NCBI RefSeq assembly: GCF_016458825.1
Contig: NZ_CP066744.1
Span: 2,167,868 to 2,231,867, forward strand
Direction of reading: 5' to 3'
Origin: Miniphocaeibacter halophilus
GTDB lineage: Bacteria > Bacillota > Clostridia > Tissierellales > Peptoniphilaceae
Length of the DNA stretch: 64,000 bases
Positions within the stretch are counted from its first letter, which is position 1; each line of letters opens with the position of its first letter. The translations under genes were made by a program, and so were the position numbers. The notes below the pieces were generated by a model. It was not told the origin of the DNA and ran no database searches. It saw only the letters and a list, made by a program, of their open reading frames with translations. Shown piece by piece: positions 45,405 through 56,925 of the stretch.

Positions 45405-45600
45405 AATAAAAAACCCCTCATCCTTAGGACGAAGGGTTCGCGGTACCACCTAATTTTCATAATAAATATGACTCTCTTAATTATAAAGTAATCAACTTTA
45501 ACACTCCAAAGCAACCTTCATTTAAAAATTACTTAGGAAATTTTCACCAATATTTCCCTCTCTTTAAAGATTTTTAAACTACTCCTCTTTTTCACAGTGT
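45405..45600 (-). promoter_or_regulatory. T-box riboswitch leader of valS
   Basis: On the minus strand a conserved T-box core GGTGGTACCGCG (45439-45450) is followed by a 12-bp terminator hairpin (45412-45438) and a T-run. Upstream lie stem I elements: AGAGAG followed by GGTGA, and a segment with GAAGGTTGCTTTGGAG, where GTT (plus coordinates 45513-45515) is a plausible valine specifier codon. Uncharged tRNA-Val would bind and prevent termination. Confidence 0.9.
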
Positions 45601-45601
45601 T

Positions 45602-45630
45602 TTTATATTTAACTATAAAAGATTTTACAA
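45602..45630 (-). promoter_or_regulatory. Promoter of the valS T-box transcript
   Basis: -35 TTGTAA (45625-45630), a 17-base spacer and -10 TATAAA (45602-45607) on the minus strand, placed just before the T-box stem I. Confidence 0.6.
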
Positions 45631-45646
45631 TAAATAAACTATAAAA

Positions 45647-46255
45647 TCAAGATATAAAAGGATTGCTTATCCTTTCCCTACCAATTGTACTATCTGAATT
45701 ATGTCCAGGGTGAATTATTAAATCATCGTCTAATAACATTAATTTATTAAGGGATTTTTTTAATTCTTCAAAATTACTAGTTGGTAAATCCGTTCTACCA
45801 ACTGAACCTGCAAATATTGTATCCCCTGTAAATATATGACCATCCATTAAAATACACATTCCTCCTTGTGTATGTCCTGGAGTATGAATAATTTTTAATT
45901 CATTATTTTCGAAATTTATAATATCCCCTTCTTTAACATAGTGGTCAGCTTCTAATGATATATCGCCATACATTTGGCTAGATAAATTTAACTCTGGTGA
46001 ATTTAATAAATCTTTTTCTTCAATATGTGCATATATTGGAATATTATAAAGTTTTTTTAATTCTTCTACTGAACCAATATGATCTGCATGACCATGTGTT
46101 AGTATAATAAATTTAGGTTTTAAATTTCTCTCTTCTAAAATATTTTTTATTCCATTAAAGTCATAGCCCGGATCAATTATAAAACAATTTTCATTTTCTA
46201 CAACAATATAAACATTTTCAACTAAAGATCTTGTAACATATTTTATTATTTCCAT
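45647..46255 (-). CDS. MBL-fold metallo-hydrolase (glyoxalase II-like)
   Basis: 202-aa metallo-beta-lactamase-fold hydrolase. Metal ligands appear in 'ILTHGHADHIGS' (HxHxDH), 'HTPGHTQGG', 'FTGDTIF' and 'IHPGHN'. The short length without a C-terminal substrate domain is typical of the Firmicutes proteins named hydroxyacylglutathione hydrolase-like; the real substrate (a thioester of a low-molecular thiol is one option) is not known. It follows dtd by 8 bases, as in the common rel-dtd-MBL string. Confidence 0.88.
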   Translation of the reverse strand: MEIIKYVTRSLVENVYIVVENENCFIIDPGYDFNGIKNILEERNLKPKFIILTHGHADHIGSVEELKKLYNIPIYAHIEEKDLLNSPELNLSSQMYGDISLEADHYVKEGDIINFENNELKIIHTPGHTQGGMCILMDGHIFTGDTIFAGSVGRTDLPTSNFEELKKSLNKLMLLDDDLIIHPGHNSDSTIGRERISNPFIS

Positions 46256-46263
46256 ACAGACTC

Positions 46264-46716
46264 CTAATATAATTTACTACTATCTAATTGAATAGTTACA
46301 GGGCCGTCATTAATTAAAGAAATTTCCATATCAGCTGCAAATTTTCCGGTTTCTACCTTTAAATTTGAGTCATTTTTCAATTTTTCAACAAATAATTCAT
46401 AGTATTCATTTGCCTTTTCATGTTTTGCAGAATTAATAAAGCTAGGTCTATTACCCTTCCTAGCATCTCCATATAGGGTAAATTGAGAAACAACTAAAAA
46501 TTCTCCCTCAATATCCATAATAGATTTATTCATTTTACCTTCTTCGTCTTCAAATATTCTTAAATTCATAACCTTGTTTTTTATATAATCAATATCCTTC
46601 AACTCATCGTCAACATTTACTGCAACAAATACTAAAAATCCTTGATTGATTTCTCCTATTATTTCATTGTCAACTTTTACAGACGCTTCTTTTACTCTTT
46701 GAACTATTGCTCTCAT
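46264..46716 (-). CDS. dtd: D-aminoacyl-tRNA deacylase
   Basis: Removes D-amino acids (and glycine from tRNA-Ala) from tRNAs. 150 aa, '[16 protein letters not shown]' start, the active-site '[17 protein letters not shown]', and the cross-subunit cis-Gly-Pro motif in '[11 protein letters not shown]'. Normal length. SD AAAGGAG. It sits 17 bases downstream of rel, a common Firmicutes arrangement. Confidence 0.96.
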   Translation of the reverse strand: MRAIVQRVKEASVKVDNEIIGEINQGFLVFVAVNVDDELKDIDYIKNKVMNLRIFEDEEGKMNKSIMDIEGEFLVVSQFTLYGDARKGNRPSFINSAKHEKANEYYELFVEKLKNDSNLKVETGKFAADMEISLINDGPVTIQLDSSKLY

Positions 46717-46733
46717 ATTGCTCCTTTAATTAA

Positions 46734-48893
46734 CTACATTTTAACTCTGTAAACATCTAATGTTCCTTTTACAGATCTAATCATAGACAAAACATCCTCT
46801 ATTTGCTTTGCATGTTTTACTTCAACTATTAAATTAATATCGAAGGTTTTATCCTTGTTTTTAACAACATTCATACCTCTGGTGTCAATGCCAAGTTCGG
46901 AAATTTTTTGTGTTAGGTTTGCTAAATAACCAAATCTATCAAATGCTATAACTTTTATTTCCACATTGTAATTTGATTCTTCAGTATTATCCCAAGAAAC
47001 CTCTATTAATCGATTTTGATCATCAACATTTAATATATTTGAACAGTCTTTTCTATGAACAGAAACTCCTCTTCCCCTTGTAATATAGCCTACAATTTCA
47101 TCTCCTGGAACCGGATTACAACACTTAGCAATTTTTATTTGAATATTATCAACACCTTTCAAAATTATTCCATGTTCAGAACTAATTGGCGTTTTACTTT
47201 TTTGATAGTTTTCCTGTAATTCTTCAACAGAATCCTCTGTATGATAATATTCTTTATGAAGTTCTTTTAATTTTGGCATAACCTGTGTTAAAGGTGTTGT
47301 TCCAAATCCTATAGATGCGTACATATCATCCATATTTTTAAAACTCATCCTCTCCCTAACAGATTCCAGCCAATCATCTTTTAATATTTCATTAAAGGTA
47401 AAGCCTTGTTTCCTTACTTCTTTTTCAAGCATATCCCTACCCTTAATAATATTATTGTCTCTTTCTTTCTTCTTAAAGTATTGTTTAATCTTGGTTTTTG
47501 CCTGAGATGATTTTACAATTTTCAACCAGTCCATACTTGGACCTGTAGAGTTTGAAGAAGTGAGAATTTCTACAATGTTACCTGTTTTTAACTTATAGGT
47601 TAAAGGAACTATTCTCCCGTCAACTTTAGCCCCAACACATTTATTACCTACAGCAGAATGGACTCTATAGGCAAAGTCAATTGGAGTCGAACCTTCCGGA
47701 AGGTCAATTACATCTCCTTTTGGTGAAAATACAAATACCTCATCCATGGAAAAGTCATCTTTAATCGTATTGATAAACTCTCGAGAGTCGGATAAATCCT
47801 TTTGCCATTCCATTAACTCCCTAATCCAGCTTAATTTTTGGTCAAGAGATGACTGTTTACCTGTAGTTCCTTCCTTGTATTTCCAATGTGCAGCAATACC
47901 GTATTCTGCTGTTCTGTGCATTTCCCAGGTTCTTATTTGAACTTCGAAAATTTCTCCTCTTGGACCTATTACAGTTGTGTGTAAGGACTGATATAAGTTC
48001 GGCTTAGGCATAGCAATATAATCTTTAAATCTACCAGGTATTGGCTTCCATAAAGTATGAACTGCACCTAACACACCATAGCAGTTTTTAATACTATCTG
48101 TAATAACACGTACTGCTGATAAATCAAAAAGTTCTTCAAAGGCTTTGCCTTGTTGATACATTTTTTTATAAATGCTATATATACTTTTAGGTCTACCGCT
48201 TATTTCCCCACTAATATTTAGTTCATCTAAAGCTAAATTTAAAACCATTATAATATCTTGAATAAAAGATTCTCTTTCTTTTCTTTTTAGTTTAACTTTT
48301 TCTACTAATTCATAATAAATTTCCGGTTCTAAATATCGTAAACTTAAATCTTCTAACTCCCATTTGATTGTATTAATTCCTAGTCTATGAGCTAAGGGTG
48401 CATAAATTTGCAAAGTTTCTGTAGCTTTTTCAATTTGCTTATTTCTATTCATATACTCTAATGTTCTCATATTATGAAGTCTATCAGCTAATTTAACAAT
48501 AACTACTCTTATATCCTTTGACATAGCAAGGACCATTTTTCTTAAATTCTCTGCTTGATTTTCCTGTTTGGATTTGTAGCTTAATTTCTTTAATTTTGTT
48601 ACTCCATCTACAAGTTTAGTCACTTCCTCTCCAAACATATCCTGCATAGAATCATAGGAAAAGTCTGTATCTTCTAATATATCATGAAGTAATCCTGCCA
48701 TTATAGTTGCATCATCCATGTTTAAATCAGCTAGTATATTCGCTACAGCAACTGGATGAATAAAATACGGCTCTCCAGAACTTCTAAATTGGCCTTCATG
48801 TTTTTCTTCGGCTAAATTATATGCCTTTGTTATTAATTCCCTATTCGTTTCCGGATTATACAATTCTATTTTAGCTAATAATTCTTCAAGCAT
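46734..48893 (-). CDS. relA: Bifunctional (p)ppGpp synthetase/hydrolase Rel
   Basis: Stringent-response enzyme, 719 aa from the ATG at 48893, which has a perfect SD (AAAGGAGGTG) upstream; a longer frame to 48941 is not supported. Domains: HD hydrolase (about 20-180, with 'LLHDILEDTDFSY'), synthetase (about 230-345, 'SIYKKMYQQGKAFEELFDLSAVRVI', part), TGS (about 390-450, 'VFVFSPKGDVIDLPEGSTPIDFAYRVHS', part), a zinc-finger/helical region ('KCCNPVPGDEIVGYITRGRG'), and a C-terminal ACT domain (about 645-719). Both catalytic sites look intact, so it should make and degrade (p)ppGpp. It is followed by dtd and the MBL hydrolase. Confidence 0.95.
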   Translation of the reverse strand: MLEELLAKIELYNPETNRELITKAYNLAEEKHEGQFRSSGEPYFIHPVAVANILADLNMDDATIMAGLLHDILEDTDFSYDSMQDMFGEEVTKLVDGVTKLKKLSYKSKQENQAENLRKMVLAMSKDIRVVIVKLADRLHNMRTLEYMNRNKQIEKATETLQIYAPLAHRLGINTIKWELEDLSLRYLEPEIYYELVEKVKLKRKERESFIQDIIMVLNLALDELNISGEISGRPKSIYSIYKKMYQQGKAFEELFDLSAVRVITDSIKNCYGVLGAVHTLWKPIPGRFKDYIAMPKPNLYQSLHTTVIGPRGEIFEVQIRTWEMHRTAEYGIAAHWKYKEGTTGKQSSLDQKLSWIRELMEWQKDLSDSREFINTIKDDFSMDEVFVFSPKGDVIDLPEGSTPIDFAYRVHSAVGNKCVGAKVDGRIVPLTYKLKTGNIVEILTSSNSTGPSMDWLKIVKSSQAKTKIKQYFKKKERDNNIIKGRDMLEKEVRKQGFTFNEILKDDWLESVRERMSFKNMDDMYASIGFGTTPLTQVMPKLKELHKEYYHTEDSVEELQENYQKSKTPISSEHGIILKGVDNIQIKIAKCCNPVPGDEIVGYITRGRGVSVHRKDCSNILNVDDQNRLIEVSWDNTEESNYNVEIKVIAFDRFGYLANLTQKISELGIDTRGMNVVKNKDKTFDINLIVEVKHAKQIEDVLSMIRSVKGTLDVYRVKM

Positions 48894-48967
48894 ATTTATA
48901 CACCTCCTTTTAAAGTATAAATAATAGTATAATATTAACATATATTTAATTTATGCTCAATTATATA

Positions 48968-50692
48968 TTATCTTACTTCCTTTATAACCAATTGTATATT
49001 CTTGTTTCCATTAAATTCATTTATATTAGGGTAGTATACAATATCAACAAATTTATTTGTATAATTATTAGTATTAAATTTATTTTCAAGATAATTTAAT
49101 AATTCACTAACATCTCCAAAATAAATTCCCTCCATAAGTCTATTTCTTATGTCAAATTGAAATTTAATAACATTCTTATTTTTCCCAATAATATCCAATT
49201 TATTTATTTTTATATCTTTATCGCCAAAAACAGGCTTACTATTACCCTTACCAAAAGGCTCCAAGGTATTAATTTCATCTATAATGTCGAAAGTTAATTC
49301 ATTTGCGTATAATTGTGAGTCTAAATAGATTTTTGGAGTCAGGTCATCTTCCTCTAATGGATTATTTTCATTTAATAAACTTGAAAATTCCTCAAAAAGT
49401 TCTTCTTTAATAGATAAACCTGCTGCCATAGGATGTCCACCAAAAGAATTTAGCATACTATTGTATTTGTTAATTTCTTCAAACATATTATATTCATCTA
49501 TACTTCTTCCAGACCCTTTTAATATTCCATCTTCACTAGAAGAAGTAAAAACAATTGTAGGTTTATAATATTTTTCTTTTATTCTACCTGCAATAATTCC
49601 AGCTATACTTTCATGTATACTTTTTTCTTTTACAATTAAGATATTGTTTTTATTTAAATTTTCGTCTACAATAATCTTTTCAACTTTTTCAAGACCTTCT
49701 TCTGTTAGTTTTTTTCTTTCATTATTTAAACTTACGAGTTTTTTTGCAATTTCTTCAATTTTAAGCATATTTTCTTCTAAAAATAACTCTATTCCCAGTG
49801 TTGCACTATCAAGTCTTCCAGCCGCATTAATACATGGACCAATAATAAAACCTAAAGCATAGGTGTTAACTTCTGTTTTTAATCCAGTTTCCTTTATTAA
49901 GCATTTTAAACCATAATTTTCTGTATTATTAATTCTCTTTAATCCTTCAATTACAAAGTATCTATTTTCATCGACTAAATCAACTACATCACAAACAGTT
50001 CCCATAGCTACATATTCTAATAAATCAAGCATATATTCCCTATCACCATCTAATTTATCATAAAGTGCTTGAACAAGTTTAAAAGCCACTCCTGCCCCAC
50101 ATAGTTTTTTAAATGGGTAGGAACAATCCTGTCTATTTGGGTTTAAAACTGCATCTGCCATAGGTAGAACATCTACTCCATTTTCATTCTTTACCTGGTG
50201 ATGATCCGTTACTATTACTTTTAAACCTTTTGATTTTGCATATTCTACAACATCAAAAGATGTTATACCATTATCACAAGTTATTATTAAATCAACTTTT
50301 TCCTCTACAGCACTATCTACAATTCTCTTAGATATTCCATAACCATCCTCTACTCTGTGGGGAATAGCGTAGGAAATATTTTCGTTGTAAATCATAATTC
50401 CATCAATTAAAGTCATAGTAGCTGAATTTCCATCTTGGTCATAATCACCAACAATTCTAATATGCTCATAATTATTAATGGAATCTATTAACATATCAAC
50501 TGCCTTGTCCATGTCCTTCATTAAAAAAGGATTATGAACAGAATTTTCATAAGTCGGATTTAAAAATTTATGCATATCTTTTTCATCGATATTCCTATTA
50601 ACAAGTAATTTTGTAATTATTGGATTTATATCATATTTTTTACTAATTATTCTATAATCTACTTTACTTCCTTTAATAAACCATTTACTCAT
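48968..50692 (-). CDS. recJ: Single-stranded-DNA-specific exonuclease RecJ
   Basis: 5'-3' ssDNA exonuclease used in recombination and repair. 574 aa: DHH domain with 'RIVGDYDQDGNSATMTL' near residue 79 (DxD), 'LIITCDNGITSFD' and 'VIVTDHHQV' (DHH), then DHHA1 with 'GRSIDEYNMFEEI' and 'FGGHPMAAGLSI', and an OB-like C-terminus. Length is at the short end of the family but complete. It lies upstream of rel on the same strand and behind two terminators of the yajC operon. Confidence 0.93.
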   Translation of the reverse strand: MSKWFIKGSKVDYRIISKKYDINPIITKLLVNRNIDEKDMHKFLNPTYENSVHNPFLMKDMDKAVDMLIDSINNYEHIRIVGDYDQDGNSATMTLIDGIMIYNENISYAIPHRVEDGYGISKRIVDSAVEEKVDLIITCDNGITSFDVVEYAKSKGLKVIVTDHHQVKNENGVDVLPMADAVLNPNRQDCSYPFKKLCGAGVAFKLVQALYDKLDGDREYMLDLLEYVAMGTVCDVVDLVDENRYFVIEGLKRINNTENYGLKCLIKETGLKTEVNTYALGFIIGPCINAAGRLDSATLGIELFLEENMLKIEEIAKKLVSLNNERKKLTEEGLEKVEKIIVDENLNKNNILIVKEKSIHESIAGIIAGRIKEKYYKPTIVFTSSSEDGILKGSGRSIDEYNMFEEINKYNSMLNSFGGHPMAAGLSIKEELFEEFSSLLNENNPLEEDDLTPKIYLDSQLYANELTFDIIDEINTLEPFGKGNSKPVFGDKDIKINKLDIIGKNKNVIKFQFDIRNRLMEGIYFGDVSELLNYLENKFNTNNYTNKFVDIVYYPNINEFNGNKNIQLVIKEVR

Positions 50693-50742
50693 TTTTCACC
50701 TTTAAAATATTAAATGAAACAATCTTTTTAAATAATAATCTA

Positions 50743-50778
50743 TAAAAAAATAAAATATTTGATAAAATCAAATATTTT
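50743..50778 (-). terminator. Terminator of the ruvCAB-queA-tgt-yajC operon (distal)
   Basis: Perfect 11-bp stem AAAATATTTGA/TCAAATATTTT, 5-base loop, then a run of seven T on the minus strand. Confidence 0.8.
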
Positions 50779-50821
50779 ACTAGTTTATATATCCAAATAA
50801 TATATAATTTTAAATATATGA

Positions 50822-50855
50822 GAATAAAATTCATTTAAATTAATGAATTTTATTC
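50822..50855 (-). terminator. Inverted repeat at the yajC stop (proximal terminator)
   Basis: 14-bp perfect stem GAATAAAATTCATT/AATGAATTTTATTC with a 6-base loop, overlapping the yajC stop. There is no good T-run on the minus strand; the distal hairpin follows. Confidence 0.6.
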
Positions 50856-51182
50856 CTCATCTTCATCGTCTTCTTCTTCGTCCTCATCAATTTCATCTTC
50901 ATCTGGTTCTGAAACTGGTTCGTCTTGAATAACAGTTCCAATTGCAGATTTAACAAATTCCATTCTTGTTTTTGCATTAGAGCTTTCAATTACAACATAA
51001 TCATCACCTATTTTTAGAACTTTCCCTTTAATTCCACCAATGGTGATAATTTTATCTCCAACTTTTAATTTACTTCTCATTTCTCTAACTTCTTTATCTC
51101 TTTTTTGTTGCGGTCTTATCATTAAAAAGTACATGGCACCTATCATAACAACTAAAAAGATAATTGAACCCGTTCCTTGCAT
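50850..51182 (-). CDS. yajC: Preprotein translocase subunit YajC
   Basis: Small accessory protein of the Sec translocase, 110 aa from ATG 51182 (SD GGAGG lies between that and an earlier in-frame ATG at 51194, so the inner start is preferred). One membrane helix near residues 6-21 with 'AMYFLMIRPQQKRDKE', then a conserved soluble domain 'LKVGDKIITIGGIKGKV'. The end is an unusually acidic tail of Asp/Glu (about the last 25 residues). It is the last gene after tgt, the usual neighbour. Confidence 0.93.
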   Translation of the reverse strand: MQGTGSIIFLVVMIGAMYFLMIRPQQKRDKEVREMRSKLKVGDKIITIGGIKGKVLKIGDDYVVIESSNAKTRMEFVKSAIGTVIQDEPVSEPDEDEIDEDEEEDDEDEE

Positions 51183-51193
51183 TTCTACCTCCA

Positions 51194-53363
<2,170 letters not shown>

Positions 53364-53378
53364 AATTACACCTTTAAA

Positions 53379-54380
53379 TTATTTTTTTACACCAAAATGC
53401 TCATATGCTTTTGATGTTACAATTCTTCCTCTTGAAGTTCTATTTATAAAACCTAATTGTAGTAAATAGGGTTCGTAAACATCCTCTATTGTAATTCTTT
53501 CTTCTCCTGTTGATGCTGCTATTGTATCAACTCCAACAGGTCCACCATTAAAATTATAAATTAAAGTTTTTATAATCTTCCTGTCTACACTGTCTAAACC
53601 CAAAGGATCTATTTCCAATAGATCTAAACCATCTCTGGCAGTATTCTTAATAATTTTCCCATCGGATTTTACTTGAGCAAAATCCCTTACTCTTTTTAGA
53701 AGTCTATTGGCAATTCTAGGAGTGCCCCTACTTCTTCTTGCAATTTCTAAAGCTCCTTCATCATCTATTTCCACATTTAAAAAAGAAGCTGATCTTTTTA
53801 CAATATTAGCTAAATCCTCTACTTTATATAATTCCAAATTCAACATTACACCAAATCTGTCCCTTAATGGTGAAGTTAACTGTCCCGATCTTGTTGTTGC
53901 ACCAATTAAGGTGAATTTCTCCAAATCAATTCTTAAAGATCTGGCTGATGGTCCTTTTCCTACTATAATATCCAAGGCATAATCCTCCATAGCAGGATAG
54001 AGTATTTCCTCAACAGTTCTATTAATTCTGTGTATTTCATCAATAAAAAGAACATCATCTTTTCCTAAATTAGTCAAAATACTGGCTAAATCACTAGGCT
54101 TTTCTATTGCAGGACCACTTGTTATCCTTAAATTAACACCCATTTCATTGGCAATTATATTTGCCAATGTGGTTTTCCCAAGTCCTGGAGGTCCATAAAG
54201 AAGAACATGATCAAGAGCCTCTTCACGTTCTTTTGCTGCTTTTATAAAAATATCTAATTTGTTTTTGGCTTTGTTTTGACCTATGTATTCTTTCATCCAT
54301 TTAGGTCTTAAAGAAAATTCAATACCTTCATCTAATTTAGTGTAACTTCCACCAACAATTCTCTCATTAGCATCATTCAT
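53379..54380 (-). CDS. ruvB: Holliday junction branch migration helicase RuvB
   Basis: AAA+ motor for branch migration. 333 aa: '[19 protein letters not shown]', Walker A '[13 protein letters not shown]' near residue 60, Walker B 'LFIDEIHRI', sensor 1 '[20 protein letters not shown]', and a C-terminal winged-helix with '[13 protein letters not shown]'. Normal length. SD AGGTGA. It lies 4 bases after ruvA in the ruvC-ruvA-ruvB-queA-tgt-yajC string. Confidence 0.97.
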   Translation of the reverse strand: MNDANERIVGGSYTKLDEGIEFSLRPKWMKEYIGQNKAKNKLDIFIKAAKEREEALDHVLLYGPPGLGKTTLANIIANEMGVNLRITSGPAIEKPSDLASILTNLGKDDVLFIDEIHRINRTVEEILYPAMEDYALDIIVGKGPSARSLRIDLEKFTLIGATTRSGQLTSPLRDRFGVMLNLELYKVEDLANIVKRSASFLNVEIDDEGALEIARRSRGTPRIANRLLKRVRDFAQVKSDGKIIKNTARDGLDLLEIDPLGLDSVDRKIIKTLIYNFNGGPVGVDTIAASTGEERITIEDVYEPYLLQLGFINRTSRGRIVTSKAYEHFGVKK

Positions 54381-54384
54381 TTAA

Positions 54385-54975
54385 TCACCTCTTATTTTCT
54401 AAGGTTTTCATAGCTAATTTAATTATTTCTTCCAACTGTAAATTATTATAATCCATTTTATTTATTACTTTTTCAACTTCATTTTTAACATAGCCTAAAT
54501 TAACTAAAGCCTCTACTGCAAAATCCTTATCCATAGAAGGATTTTCTATTGTTTTCTCGTCTGGTGTAGTAAAATCTAAATCTATTTTATCCTTTAACTC
54601 AAGAATAATTCTACCTGCAGATTTTTTACCAATACCAGGTGCCTTAGTAAGATTGTCTAAATCGTTATTGTATATAGAATATTTCAAATCATTTACAGAT
54701 AGGGTTGACAATAAACTTATTGCAGCTTTTGGTCCTATAGATGAAACTTTTGTAAGCTTTTTAAAAAACTCTAATTCTTCTTCACTACTAAAACCATACA
54801 GATATACTCCATCATCCCTTTGAATATATTCAGTATATATTTTATAGGTTTCATAGGTGTTTATTTCACTAATTGTACTTAAAGAAGAAAAAATTCTATA
54901 ACCAATTCCGTTATTTTCCAAAATAATTTCTCCATCATAAATTGCCTTTACATCACCTATAATATATGCATACAA
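54385..54975 (-). CDS. ruvA: Holliday junction DNA helicase subunit RuvA
   Basis: Tetramer that binds four-way junctions and loads RuvB. 196 aa: OB fold at the N-terminus ('YIIGDVKAIYDGEIILENNGIGYRI', part), two helix-hairpin-helix motifs around 'VSSIGPKAAISLL' and 'LTKAPGIGKKSAGRIILELKDK' (part), and a short flexible domain III at the C-terminus that contacts RuvB. It lies 5 bases after ruvC. Confidence 0.96.
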   Translation of the reverse strand: MYAYIIGDVKAIYDGEIILENNGIGYRIFSSLSTISEINTYETYKIYTEYIQRDDGVYLYGFSSEEELEFFKKLTKVSSIGPKAAISLLSTLSVNDLKYSIYNNDLDNLTKAPGIGKKSAGRIILELKDKIDLDFTTPDEKTIENPSMDKDFAVEALVNLGYVKNEVEKVINKMDYNNLQLEEIIKLAMKTLENKR

Positions 54976-54980
54976 TAAAA

Positions 54981-55475
54981 TTACCTCATTTCATATAATT
55001 CTTTAAACTTACGACTAAATGAATGGCAAATTGCCACTGCTATTGCATCAGCAGCATCGTCCGGTTTTGGTATTTCACTAAGTCTTAAAATGGTTTTAAT
55101 TGTTTCTTGCACCTGAATTTTTTCAGCTCTTCCATAGCCAACAATGGCTTGTTTAATCTGTAAAGGAGTATATTCGTATATTGGTAAACCCGCTTCTATA
55201 CCTGCTAGAATCTCCACTCCTCTTGCCTGTGCGACATTAATAACCGTCTTGGCATTTTTATTAAAAAACAATTCTTCTATAGCCATTTCATCAGGCTTAA
55301 ATTCTTCTATAATCGAAGACATTTCTTTCATAATAAAAGATAGCCTTTTGGGTACAGGACTTTTTGAAGAAGTAGTAATGCATCCATATTCTAACAATTT
55401 AATTGAACTTCCAACAACTTCTATTATTCCATAACCTATTATAGCTATCCCTGGATCTATACCTAAAATTATCAA
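54981..55475 (-). CDS. ruvC: Crossover junction endodeoxyribonuclease RuvC
   Basis: Holliday junction resolvase, 164 aa, RNase H-like fold. Catalytic acids are in 'ILGIDPGIAIIGYGII' (Asp7), 'MAIEELFFNKNAKT' (Glu) and the C-terminal 'PDDAADAIAVAICHS' (two Asp). The start is TTG at 55475 with SD GAGGTG. First gene of the ruv operon. Confidence 0.95.
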   Translation of the reverse strand: MIILGIDPGIAIIGYGIIEVVGSSIKLLEYGCITTSSKSPVPKRLSFIMKEMSSIIEEFKPDEMAIEELFFNKNAKTVINVAQARGVEILAGIEAGLPIYEYTPLQIKQAIVGYGRAEKIQVQETIKTILRLSEIPKPDDAADAIAVAICHSFSRKFKELYEMR

Positions 55476-55536
55476 ACTAACACCTCATCTGATAATTTTA
55501 TCATATATTAATTTATAAGTAAATTTTCATTATAGA

Positions 55537-56805
55537 TTAAAAAGGTTTTTCAATTTTTATCCCATTCACATATCTTGCAATTATATTCTTACCATTTCCT
55601 AAGTATATAAATCTTTTTAATCGTTCATCTAAACTTCTATCATTTAAATCACTTAAATCACTATCGTCAATGACTAAAAAATCTGCATCATAATTTTCTT
55701 CTAAACTTCCAACATTACCAAAAAACTTTCCACTGCCCTTAGTAGCAAAATAAAAATAATCTAAAGTCGTTAAATAATTATATTTATTTTTATCATTTAT
55801 CCATTTTAATTTTCCAAAGGTTTCAGCTTCTTTAATTACTTTACCTAAGAACAATTCATGTCCACCACTTAAATCGGAACAAAGTCCAATATTAACCCTG
55901 TTCTCTTTAAATTCATTAATAGGAGCTATTCCACTAGCAAGATTTCCATTTGAAACAGGTGCGTGAGCAACGGTAATATTATATTCTTTTAATTTTTTTA
56001 TTTCTTCTTTATTAGACCAAACACAATGAGCCATTACTACTTTGTCTTTTCTTAATAAATTATATTTTTCATAAACATCAATATAATTTTCACAATCCGG
56101 ATGTAGCTCCTTCACCCATTCTACTTCTCCAATATTTTCTGATAAATGGGATTGAATTTTTAAGTCATATTTTTTTGCAAGTTCTCCTAAGCCATACATT
56201 AATTTCTTAGAACAACTTGGAACAAATCTTGGTGTTATAATAGGCCTTATATTTTTTAACTTAGAAATTTCATTAATATAATCCTCAGTGTCAATTAAAC
56301 TTTGTTCTGTTTCTTCTATATAATAATCCGGAGAGTTTTTATCCATATTTACTTTCCCAACATAGGCTTTTAACCCTGATCTACTAATCATTTTTGATAA
56401 TAATATGTTGGAATCTTTAAAAATACTACCAAATATAATTGAACTTGTTGTACCATTTTCCCATAATTTATTAATTAAAGTGCTATAGGATTTTTCAGTA
56501 TAATTTAAATCCCTATATTTTGCTTCTTCTGGAAAAGTATATTTTTCCAGCCAATCAAGTAATTCTAAGTCCGCACCTAAACCTAAATTATTTATTTGGG
56601 GAGCATGTAAATGTATGTCTACAAAGCCGGGTATTATTAATTTATTTCCAAAATCAACTATCTCAAGATTTTCATATTCTCTAGAAAGTACTTTATCAAC
56701 AGAAACTATTACTCCATTTTCAACTACAAGGTAACCGTTTTTAATACTTGTTAATTCTCCCATTTTTTTAATAAAAACTATATTTCCCCTATATACCTTT
56801 TTCAT
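55537..56805 (-). CDS. guaD: Guanine deaminase
   Basis: Amidohydrolase converting guanine to xanthine and ammonia (purine salvage or use as nitrogen source). 422 aa from ATG 56805, which follows SD GGTGG; an ATG six codons upstream lacks one. Metal site 'IIPGFVDIHLHAPQ' (the HxHxPQ form is typical of guanine deaminases), 'GADLELLDWLEKYTFPEE' (part), 'SHLSENIGEVEWV', 'MAHCVWSNKEE' and 'LCSDLSGGHELFLG' with the metal-binding Asp. No purine transporter is adjacent. It lies between the ruv operon and an ABC exporter cluster. Confidence 0.88.
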   Translation of the reverse strand: MKKVYRGNIVFIKKMGELTSIKNGYLVVENGVIVSVDKVLSREYENLEIVDFGNKLIIPGFVDIHLHAPQINNLGLGADLELLDWLEKYTFPEEAKYRDLNYTEKSYSTLINKLWENGTTSSIIFGSIFKDSNILLSKMISRSGLKAYVGKVNMDKNSPDYYIEETEQSLIDTEDYINEISKLKNIRPIITPRFVPSCSKKLMYGLGELAKKYDLKIQSHLSENIGEVEWVKELHPDCENYIDVYEKYNLLRKDKVVMAHCVWSNKEEIKKLKEYNITVAHAPVSNGNLASGIAPINEFKENRVNIGLCSDLSGGHELFLGKVIKEAETFGKLKWINDKNKYNYLTTLDYFYFATKGSGKFFGNVGSLEENYDADFLVIDDSDLSDLNDRSLDERLKRFIYLGNGKNIIARYVNGIKIEKPF

Positions 56806-56891
56806 TTTATCCACCACCGTCATATATAATACTTTATAAGAAAAATATATATGTAATAATTTAATAAATCAAGTTTTTTATAATATTTGTA

Positions 56892-56916
56892 TAAAAAAAG
56901 AAGGCTATCACCTTCT
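56892..56916 (-). terminator. Terminator of the MacB-type ABC operon
   Basis: 6-bp stem AGAAGG/CCTTCT (G/A-rich extension) with a 6-base loop and seven T on the minus strand, just after the permease stop. Confidence 0.75.
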
Positions 56917-56925
56917 CTTTATTGT

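Noticed and set aside
45405-45450. Simple terminator of the MBL hydrolase operon
   Set aside because: The GGTGGTACCGCG core and the order relative to valS show a T-box rather than a plain terminator.
48894-48941. 16-residue N-terminal extension of Rel
   Set aside because: The perfect SD AAAGGAGGTG at 48901-48910 sits inside this extension, so the start is at 48893.
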